From NCBI GenBank assembly GCA_050485745.1, contig JBJHBY010000101.1:1-11566 (forward strand): DNA of 11,566 bases, in the 5' to 3' direction. This stretch comes from JBJHBY01 sp050485745 (GTDB lineage Bacteria; Pseudomonadota; Gammaproteobacteria; Pseudomonadales; CAMLJR01). Position numbers and translations under genes: made by a program. The notes below the pieces were generated by a model. It was not told the DNA's origin, made no database searches, and saw only the letters and a program-made list of their open reading frames with translations. Each line of letters starts with the position of its first letter. Position 1 is the first letter of the stretch. Shown piece by piece: positions 6,257 to 11,566 of the stretch.

Positions 6257-7324
6257 ATGGACTTTGCACTCAACGAGATTCAACAGGACCTCAGCCAGCT
6301 GGCGGAGAAGATCCTGCGCGAGGCCAGCACCGGCGAGCGCCTGCTGGCGCTCGAAAAGAGCGGCCAGCGCCTCGACGCGGCGCTCTGGCAACAGCTGATC
6401 GAATCCGGCCTCACCGCGGTTGCGATTGACGAAGCCCACGGCGGTGCCGGGCTGGGCTTTTTCGAGAGCTGCCTGGTGCTACAACAGATGGGCAAGACCG
6501 TTGCCGCCATCCCGCTGCCAGGCCACAGCGTGGGTGCACTGGCACTGCAGCAGGCCGGTGCCGCCGATGCCCTCGAGGCACTGCTCGGCGGCAGCGGCTG
6601 GCTCGCCACCAGCGTGCGCACCCAGGGCAACGCGCTGGTCGCCCGTGGTGACACCCTGAGCGGCAGCGTCGGTACCGTGCCCTGCGCCATTGGCAGCCAG
6701 GCCCTGCTGCTGCCGGCGCGCAGGGGCGGCGAATGGCAGCTGTATCTGGTCGCGACGGAGCAGGCCGGCGTCACCCTGCAGGCCCAGACCAGCACCGGGC
6801 TGGAGCCGCAGGCGCTGGTGACCCTGAAGGGCGCAAGTGCCCGGGCCATCGGCGACGCCGGGCTGCTTGCCGCCCTGCGCGAGCGGCTGGTGATCGCCAC
6901 CTGCGCCCACCAGCTTGGCGTGCTGGAAGAGACCCTGGAGATGACCACGCGCTATGTGTCGGAGCGCGAGCAGTTCGGGGTGAAGATCGGCAGTTTCCAG
7001 GCGGTGAGCCATCGCCTGGCGGATGCCTGGATCGACGTGATGAACCTGCGCCTGCTGACCCAGTCCGCCGCGGCGATGCTGGACCGGCAACCCCTGGCGA
7101 CGCTGGAGGTTCTATCGGCGCAGACCTGGTGCGCGGATGCCGGGCACCGGGTGCTGGCGAGTTGCCAGCATGTGCACGGCGGTATGGGCCACGACCGCGA
7201 CTACCCGCTGTGGCGCTATGCCGTCTGGGCCCGGCACAACGAGCTGGCCCAGGGCAGCGCCAGCCAGGCGACCGCGGCGCTGGGCGCGGCGATTGCGCGG
7301 GAACCGGCAATGGCCGTGTTGTAG
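6257..7324 (+). CDS. Short acyl-CoA dehydrogenase family protein, likely partner subunit
   Basis: This 355-residue protein starts with MDFALNEIQQDLSQLAEKIL, the standard ACAD N-terminal helix. The middle beta domain is weakly conserved. The C-terminal helical domain has YVSEREQFGVKIGSFQAVSHRLAD, the conserved RxxFG/FQ block for FAD and subunit contacts, then HVHGGMGHDRDYPLWRY. By eye alignment the helix G catalytic position is Leu211 (in RERLVIA), and the Glu376-equivalent region is HGGMG, without a glutamate. It therefore looks like the non-catalytic subunit of an alpha2-beta2 ACAD, with the upstream gene supplying the base. GAGG lies 8 nt ahead of the ATG. It could still act on its own if an unaligned acid serves as base. 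Confidence 0.88.
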   Translation: MDFALNEIQQDLSQLAEKILREASTGERLLALEKSGQRLDAALWQQLIESGLTAVAIDEAHGGAGLGFFESCLVLQQMGKTVAAIPLPGHSVGALALQQAGAADALEALLGGSGWLATSVRTQGNALVARGDTLSGSVGTVPCAIGSQALLLPARRGGEWQLYLVATEQAGVTLQAQTSTGLEPQALVTLKGASARAIGDAGLLAALRERLVIATCAHQLGVLEETLEMTTRYVSEREQFGVKIGSFQAVSHRLADAWIDVMNLRLLTQSAAAMLDRQPLATLEVLSAQTWCADAGHRVLASCQHVHGGMGHDRDYPLWRYAVWARHNELAQGSASQATAALGAAIAREPAMAVL

Positions 7325-7343
7325 TGAATATCGGCACGCCGCA

Positions 7344-7600
7344 GCGCCGGGTCTGTGCGGGCAGGCCATTCCCGGCCCCTTCGAGAGCGCCGAGAAGCGC
7401 AGCGCCCCGGCCGTCCCGGCGCGAGGACTGTTGGAACCGGGGCCGCAGGCACCGGTTCCTGAGTCCCAAAAATCGCGCAGCGATTTTGGTCGAGTTCCGC
7501 AGCGCAGGCCGGGGCGCGAGCATCGCAGGGGACCCCTTGGCCAACGGCCAAGGGGCGCTCGACAGGGGCCGGAAATGGCCTGCCCGCACAGACCCGGCGC
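7344..7600. repeat. Long inverted-repeat element with nested hairpins (structured intergenic element)
   Basis: The arms 7344-7380 and 7564-7600 are reverse complements over 37 positions with one mismatch (C7371 against A7573). Complementarity resumes with small bulges to about 7390/7553. An inner pair matches exactly: 7402-7412 (GCGCCCCGGCC) with 7507-7517. Enclosed hairpins are: 7425-7466 (GGACT and AGTCC around GGAACCGG and CCGGTTCC); 7470-7488 (AAAATCGC, loop GCA, GCGATTTT), extended by CC/GG with a bulge; and 7532-7554 (CCCCTTGGCC, loop AAC, GGCCAAGGGG). Open frames cross it on both strands but look like artefacts of GC-rich sequence. I do not recognise the family. It may be a mobile palindromic element such as a MITE or BIME, or a structured RNA. 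Confidence 0.8.
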
Positions 7601-7663
7601 CACCACGGTGCAGATGCAGCCAGAGCAACGATTAACCCGGTGGATCAATAAACGGAGAACACC

Positions 7664-8479
7664 ATGCCCACTATCCTGCAGAACACCCTCGAAGACGGCA
7701 TCCTCGAGCTGCGCCTGAACCGCCCCGAGCGCCTCAACGCCATCAATGAAGACCTGATCGGCGAACTCACCGACATCATGCGCGACCTCAACCGCAACCG
7801 CGACGTGCGGGTCGTCATCCTCACCGGCGAGGGGCGTGGCTTCTGCGCCGGCGCCGACCTCAAGTCCAGCGACTCCAGCGTCGGCTCCATCCCCGGCACC
7901 GAGGGCATGAACCAGCTCGGCTACGTCTACAAATTCCAGGAATACCTGGCCGACATGATGCTGGCCATCCACGAATGCGACAAACCCGTGATCGCCGCGG
8001 TCAACGGCGCCGCGGTTGGCGGTGGCCTGGCCATCGCCCTGGCCAGCGATATACGCCTCGCCTCCGAACAAGCCAAGTTCGGCGCCGTATTCATCAAGAC
8101 CGGCCTGTCATCCTGCGACGTCGGCACCAGCTACCTGCTGCCGCGCATCGTCGGCGCCTCCCACGCCTCAGAACTGATGCTGACCGGACGCATCATCGAC
8201 GCCCGCGAGGCAGAGCGTATCAGCCTCGTCTCCCGCGTGGTCGCCCCGGAGCAACTGGCCGAAAGCGCACTGGGCGTGGCACGGGAGATGGTCAGCAACA
8301 GCGAATACGGCGTGTGGATGACCAAGAAAGGCCTGCGCACCAACATCGAGGCACCCAGCCTGCGCCACGCCATGGAGCTGGAAAACCGCACCCAGGTGCT
8401 GGGTTACTTCACCGGCTGCATGGAAGAGTCGATGCAGGCCTTCCAGGAAGGGCGCCTGCCGACCTGGCCGAAGCTCTGA
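7664..8479 (+). CDS. Crotonase-fold (enoyl-CoA hydratase/isomerase family) protein lacking both hydratase glutamates
   Basis: This 271-residue protein has the crotonase core: LNRPERLNAI, the first oxyanion block FCAGADLKS (60-68), and the second, NGAAVGGGLAIALASDIRLAS (114-134). In rat enoyl-CoA hydratase the catalytic acids are Glu144 (GGGCE) and Glu164 (GQPE). Here the matching positions are Ala123 and Phe143, which keep the correct 20-residue spacing. An acidic residue, Asp152, lies in GLSSCDVGTSYLLPR, a region where isomerase- or hydrolase-type members carry a functional Asp. Simple 2-enoyl-CoA hydration is therefore doubtful; double-bond isomerisation, hydrolysis or ring cleavage is more likely. 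GGAG lies 6 nt before the ATG. The TetR gene follows after 2 nt, so both are probably co-transcribed. Confidence 0.92.
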   Translation: MPTILQNTLEDGILELRLNRPERLNAINEDLIGELTDIMRDLNRNRDVRVVILTGEGRGFCAGADLKSSDSSVGSIPGTEGMNQLGYVYKFQEYLADMMLAIHECDKPVIAAVNGAAVGGGLAIALASDIRLASEQAKFGAVFIKTGLSSCDVGTSYLLPRIVGASHASELMLTGRIIDAREAERISLVSRVVAPEQLAESALGVAREMVSNSEYGVWMTKKGLRTNIEAPSLRHAMELENRTQVLGYFTGCMEESMQAFQEGRLPTWPKL

Positions 8480-8481
8480 CC

Positions 8482-9153
8482 GTGTCCGACACAGCCGATA
8501 CACGCAACGGCGCGGGCAAGCGGCGCGGGCGTCCGCCCAAGACCTCGCGCGAGCAGATCATCGACGCCGCGGTGCAACTGCTGCTCGAGGAACCGATGCA
8601 GCCCCTGTCGCTGCACCGGGTGGCGCGCGCCCTCGGCGTCACGCCGATGGCCCTGTACGGCCACGTCGCCGACAAGGACACACTGCTGCAGGCGGTGGCG
8701 GCGCGGCTGCTGGACGAACTGGACCCGTCGATTCCCGAAGCCGACTGGCAGGAGCAGCTGCGCACCTGGGCCCGGGCCACGCGCCGGCACTTTCTCAAGT
8801 ACCCGGGGCTGCTCGCCCTGCTTGGCTGGCGCCACCACATTGCCAGCGCCTGGCTCGGGCAGGTGGCCCTGCTGGCGCGTATCCTGTCGCGCAGCGGGCT
8901 TGCCGGGGCAGAACTCGCGGACGCGGTGCGCTGGGTTTCGAGCACCCTGATGGGCGCGATTTTCATGGAAATCGCCAGCCGCCATACCGGTGCCGAGCTC
9001 AGCCCCGATGACCTGCGGGAACTGCCGGTGGCGGATGCCGAGGTGCTGCGGGAGCTGTTGCCGCATCTGGAACAGAAGCGCTCCGCCACGCGCTTCGATG
9101 ATGATGTCGAGCGTGTCATCGACTCACTGCAGGTGCGCGCCGCACAGACCTAG
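8482..9153 (+). CDS. TetR/AcrR family transcriptional regulator
   Basis: This 223-residue one-component regulator has a basic, AT-hook-like leader (RRGRPPK, 14-20), then TSREQIIDAAVQLLLEE and the helix-turn-helix LHRVARALGVTPMALYGHVADKDTLL at about 44-69. The C-terminal ligand-binding half is all-helical and poorly conserved, as usual. The GTG at 8482 is 2 nt after the crotonase stop and leaves a short leader; the Shine-Dalgarno is weak, so translational coupling is likely. It is the natural candidate to control the ACAD/crotonase/SDR genes in response to a CoA ester. A possible operator is the TATAC-C-GTATA palindrome at 4846-4856. It might also control the convergent MATE exporter, as TetR proteins often do with exporters. 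Confidence 0.9.
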   Translation: MSDTADTRNGAGKRRGRPPKTSREQIIDAAVQLLLEEPMQPLSLHRVARALGVTPMALYGHVADKDTLLQAVAARLLDELDPSIPEADWQEQLRTWARATRRHFLKYPGLLALLGWRHHIASAWLGQVALLARILSRSGLAGAELADAVRWVSSTLMGAIFMEIASRHTGAELSPDDLRELPVADAEVLRELLPHLEQKRSATRFDDDVERVIDSLQVRAAQT

Positions 9154-10481
9154 CCCTGGCCCAGCTGTGAGGACAGGCGCCGCAGCTGCCGTAACAGGAA
9201 CACCAGCACCACCAGCGACAGGCAGATATTCGACAACGGCACCGCCAGCCATACCCCGGTCACACCCAGCACCGCAGACAGGCCAAACAGGAACGGCAGC
9301 TGCACCAGCATATTGCCCAGGGTGATCAGGGTCGCCTGGCGGGCCATGCCCATGGCCTGGAAAAAACCGGCGGCCAGCACCAGAAAGCCGTCCAGGGACA
9401 GGGCAAACAGGTGCAGGCGCAGGCCCACCACGGCCTTGTCCAGCAAGACCGCATCATCGGCGCCAAACACCGCGGCAAACAGGCCGGGCCAGGCGATGAT
9501 CAGGGTGGTGAACAACAGCCCCGCTCCCAGCGCGGTGAGCAGCGCCAGGCGCAGCACGGCGCGGATCGGCGCCGCCTGCCGTGCCCCGTAGAAGTAGCTG
9601 ACCAGTGGCTGCATGCCCCCCGCCACCCCCTCGGCGAACATGTAGTAAAAACCCAGCAGATAACCCGCCATGGCATAGGCCGCGACGTGCAGGGCACTGC
9701 CGTGCGCCATGAACAGGGCGTTGTGCAACACCACCACAAAACTGATGTAGAGATACATCAGCATGCTGGACAGGCCGGTGGCACTGATCTCGAACCAGAG
9801 CCGCGGCACCGGCCGCAATGCCGCCAGGCGCAGGGGTACCGCGTGGCGCCCGCGCAGCACGTACACCAGGCAGATCAGGAATGACAGCGTCTCGCCGCAG
9901 ACCGTGGCCAGCGCGGCGCCGCGCAGGCCCCAGTGCCAGTGCATCACGAACAGATAGTCGAGAGCGATATTGGTCAGTGCGCCGCTGATCATGGCTGCGG
10001 TGGCCAGGCGCGGCGCACCCAGGTTGCGCACCAGAAAGGGCATGGCGATGCTGCCCATGATCAGCGGTGCGGCGCGGGCCATGACCTGCAGGTAGTCATT
10101 GCCCAGGGCCTGGATATCGGCATCCGCACCCTGCAGGGCGAGAAAGCCCCGGGCACCACTGCCGATGAACCATCCCGCCAGCAAGCCGGGCAAAAGCAGC
10201 AGCAGGGCCACCTGCCCCAGCACCCGGGTGGCACGGCCCGGGTTTCCCGCACCCAGGGCAATGGAGCAGTGCGCACCGGCGCCCACGCCAATCATCATCC
10301 CCGTCGCCAGCAGCACACCGGCCAGGGGCCAGGCCATATTGATCGCCGCCAGCCCCTCGGCACCCATGGCGTGGCCGATAAAGATGCCGTCCACGATCTG
10401 GTAGAGGCCACTGATCATCAGGGCCATGACGGTGGGGATGGTATAGCGCCAGAAGTCGCGCTGGATCGAACCGGGGGTCAT
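9150..10481 (-). CDS. MATE family multidrug/toxin efflux transporter
   Basis: This 443-residue integral inner-membrane protein is of the usual MATE length, with about 12 predicted hydrophobic segments. The first repeat begins RDFWRYTIPTVMALMISGLYQIVDGIFIGHAMGAEGLAAINMAWPL, with Asp31 in the DGIFIG motif seen in MepA/DinF-like members. The matching second repeat contains FYYMFAEGVAGGMQPLVSYFYGA. It would export cationic or amphipathic compounds using a Na+ or proton gradient. The ATG at 10479-10481 is chosen because family similarity begins there. The frame stays open upstream to 10589, but that stretch reads as arginine-rich noise; neither start has a strong Shine-Dalgarno. Its stop overlaps the TetR stop by 4 nt in the sequence CTAG. 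Confidence 0.92.
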   Translation of the reverse strand: MTPGSIQRDFWRYTIPTVMALMISGLYQIVDGIFIGHAMGAEGLAAINMAWPLAGVLLATGMMIGVGAGAHCSIALGAGNPGRATRVLGQVALLLLLPGLLAGWFIGSGARGFLALQGADADIQALGNDYLQVMARAAPLIMGSIAMPFLVRNLGAPRLATAAMISGALTNIALDYLFVMHWHWGLRGAALATVCGETLSFLICLVYVLRGRHAVPLRLAALRPVPRLWFEISATGLSSMLMYLYISFVVVLHNALFMAHGSALHVAAYAMAGYLLGFYYMFAEGVAGGMQPLVSYFYGARQAAPIRAVLRLALLTALGAGLLFTTLIIAWPGLFAAVFGADDAVLLDKAVVGLRLHLFALSLDGFLVLAAGFFQAMGMARQATLITLGNMLVQLPFLFGLSAVLGVTGVWLAVPLSNICLSLVVLVFLLRQLRRLSSQLGQG

Positions 10482-10589
10482 CAATCGCCGAACCCGCTGT
10501 CGCGTCGGACGGCCCGGGTCGTGCACGCCGGCAAGATGGTCATGCACTCTCCCACGCAAGAATCGAAAATGAAGCGCCGTCGGGCGCAT

Positions 10590-10671
10590 GCCGCCCGCAG
10601 CAGGGCGTCGTAGCTTAACGGATGGGAGCGGACAGAGGCCAGCGTGCGCCGGCCTCCCGGAGGCTACGCCG
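10590..10671. other. Intergenic region upstream of the MATE gene, with short hairpins
   Basis: This lies between the MATE gene and the DUF4870 gene, both on the minus strand. It contains GAGGCC paired with GGCCTC (10634-10655 area) and an overlapping GCCTC-CCG-GAGGC hairpin. Neither is followed by a T-run on either strand, so termination after DUF4870 is unproven. The stretch 10482-10589 upstream of the chosen MATE start is likewise taken as non-coding. Confidence 0.35.
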
Positions 10672-11013
10672 TCACTTCACCAGGCGAATGGCGAACGGTG
10701 CCCGGAACGGCTTGCCGCTGGACGTGGCCACGGCACCCATGATGCAGAACACCAGGTGCACAATGGCGAGGGCGAAGATGACCAGAACCCCGATCAGGAT
10801 CATGGTCAGGATGAGGCCGATACAGTAGCCAATGATCGCGGTGATCGACCAGTTCAGCGCTTCCTTGGACTGATCGAGCACATAGGGGTCGTCCTTCTTG
10901 ATCAGGTAGACAATCAGCCCTGGAACGAAAATGAAGAGGATGGTGCCAATCCAGACCAGAAGCGCGATATTCCTCGATTCCTGGTTATCGGTGGTAATCA
11001 GTTCGCCGTTCAT
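10672..11013 (-). CDS. DUF4870 domain-containing small membrane protein
   Basis: This 113-residue protein has a short polar N-terminus (MNGELITTDNQESRN) and a hydrophobic segment at about 16-38. A polar loop KKDDPYVLDQSKEALNW follows, then two closely packed hydrophobic segments from about 55 to 95. The pattern of three membrane helices with the D-x-x-K-E-A-L-N-W loop is typical of DUF4870 (Tic20-like) proteins. Their function in bacteria is not established. The ATG at 11011-11013 is preceded by AGGGGA at good spacing. It sits alone between the MATE gene and the amidotransferase gene, and nothing nearby reveals its role. Confidence 0.88.
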   Translation of the reverse strand: MNGELITTDNQESRNIALLVWIGTILFIFVPGLIVYLIKKDDPYVLDQSKEALNWSITAIIGYCIGLILTMILIGVLVIFALAIVHLVFCIMGAVATSSGKPFRAPFAIRLVK

Positions 11014-11068
11014 GGCAGTCCCCTGTGCAGGCCGCTACCCGACCAGCCGCGGCCGGGTTTCGGCTGCA

Positions 11069-11074
11069 ACTATA
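11069..11074 (-). promoter_or_regulatory. Candidate -10 element for the DUF4870 gene
   Basis: On the minus strand this reads TATAGT, a good sigma-70 -10 box, 55 bp before the DUF4870 start. No matching -35 is evident at 16-18 bp. A hairpin (CAGCCG at 11044-11049 with CGGCTG at 11061-11066) would lie in the 5' leader. Confidence 0.3.
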
Positions 11075-11111
11075 GCAGGCACATGAGTCACCGGGGTTGC
11101 GGATCGGAGCG

Positions 11112-11566
11112 TCAGCCCCGGGTGCGGTGCAGAAACTCCAGCACCCGCCCGAGCAGGCCGGTGAGGGCGCGATAACACTCATCGGGAGCGGCCAGGATGA
11201 CTTCCGCAGGCTGCACCCACGGGGCCGGCCGCAGAGAGTCGCGGTCATGCTCAACCAGCTGCGCCACGGACTGCGGCGTGCTTTCGAGGTGGAACTGCAG
11301 GCCGACCACCGCCCGCCCCCACTGGAAGGCCTGGTGAGCACAGGCCTCGCTGCGCGCCAGCAGATGTGCGCCCCGGGGCAGGTCGAAGGTCTCGCCATGC
11401 CAGTGCAACACCGTGGACAGGGCCGGCAGGCGCAGCACCTCGGGCCCGACCGGAGCACAGCCCTGGATGGGGAACCAGCCGATCTCCCGCTGCGCGTTCG
11501 GGTAGACCTCGGCGCCCAGTACCCGGGCGATCATCTGCGCGCCGAGGCAGACACCCAGCACCGGCC
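11112..11566 (-). CDS. Class I glutamine amidotransferase family protein (partial, N-terminus beyond window)
   Basis: The C-terminal part, about 151 residues, is visible; the gene runs off the right edge. The first complete codons read PVLGVCLGAQMIARVLGAEV, the nucleophile elbow, with the active-site Cys encoded at 11547-11549. The other triad residues lie in VVGLQFHLEST (His and Glu two residues apart). HWHGETFDLPRGA is the usual internal block of GMP-synthase-like amidotransferases. It would hydrolyse glutamine to supply ammonia, or act on a gamma-glutamyl compound, in the cytoplasm; stand-alone members such as PuuD- or YfeJ-type proteins cannot be told apart here. A methionine-like GTG codon at 11559-11561 is internal, not the true start. 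No strong Shine-Dalgarno can be judged. Confidence 0.9.
   Translation of the reverse strand, partial: PVLGVCLGAQMIARVLGAEVYPNAQREIGWFPIQGCAPVGPEVLRLPALSTVLHWHGETFDLPRGAHLLARSEACAHQAFQWGRAVVGLQFHLESTPQSVAQLVEHDRDSLRPAPWVQPAEVILAAPDECYRALTGLLGRVLEFLHRTRG

Noticed and set aside
4845..6269. 474-residue minus-strand frame opposite the first ACAD
   Set aside because: The plus-strand protein has unmistakable ACAD motifs. The antisense product is His/Arg/Gln-rich without recognisable domains.
7344..7600. Integron attC site or group II intron as explanation of the palindromic element
   Set aside because: I could not find the paired RYYYAAC/GTTRRRY core sites of attC, no integrase is nearby, and no intron domain V or reverse transcriptase is present.
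7332..7635. Open reading frames across the 7344-7600 element on both strands
   Set aside because: They are continuations of shadow frames of neighbouring genes, low-complexity in Arg, Pro and Gly, with no domain pattern. The inverted-repeat architecture explains the sequence better.
10482..10589. Longer MATE start adding 36 residues
   Set aside because: The added residues are Arg/His-rich, do not resemble a MATE N-terminus, and no Shine-Dalgarno precedes the upstream ATG.
10604..10671. tRNA-like stretch (GGCGTCG-TA-GCTT ... GAGC ... ACGCC)
   Set aside because: The first bases imitate an acceptor stem and D-arm, but there is no T-arm with a TTC loop, no credible anticodon arm, the acceptor pairs only partly, and the length is too short.

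Overview
The window is high-GC, gene-dense bacterial chromosome. Codon use, the strong ribosome binding sites and the gene repertoire (acyl-CoA catabolism, MATE exporter, ECF42-type sigma factor) suggest a gammaproteobacterium of the marine or soil hydrocarbon- and lipid-degrading type. That assignment is by eye and only moderately secure.

Layout. (1) Positions 61-1802, minus strand: a two-gene operon of a winged-helix regulator and an AbiEii-like nucleotidyltransferase, which looks like a toxin-antitoxin or defence pair. It is noticeably poorer in GC than the rest (23 of 60 bases G+C in 361-420, against 46 of 60 in 3001-3060). In front of it lies a perfect 12-bp inverted repeat, probably the operator. 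(2) 2069-4021, plus strand: DUF1428 protein, YCII/DGPF-family protein and an ECF42-type sigma factor with a long C-terminal extension. A match to the ECF42 promoter signature lies just upstream, implying autoregulation. (3) 3993-9153: an acyl-CoA catabolic cluster. It holds an SDR oxidoreductase (minus strand), two adjacent and dissimilar acyl-CoA dehydrogenases (plus), a crotonase-fold enzyme (plus) and a TetR regulator (plus). The dehydrogenase pair resembles the alpha2-beta2 heterotetramers known from steroid side-chain degradation. The crotonase lacks both glutamates of classical enoyl-CoA hydratases. (4) 9150-11566, minus strand: a MATE exporter that shares a CTAG double stop with the TetR gene, a small DUF4870 membrane protein, and the C-terminal part of a class I glutamine amidotransferase cut by the window edge.

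Between the second dehydrogenase and the crotonase lies the least expected item: a roughly 257-bp non-coding element (7344-7600). It is bounded by a 37-bp inverted repeat with one mismatch and filled with nested hairpins. A smaller perfect hairpin separates the two dehydrogenase genes.

No tRNA, rRNA, CRISPR array, transposase or intact insertion sequence was seen.
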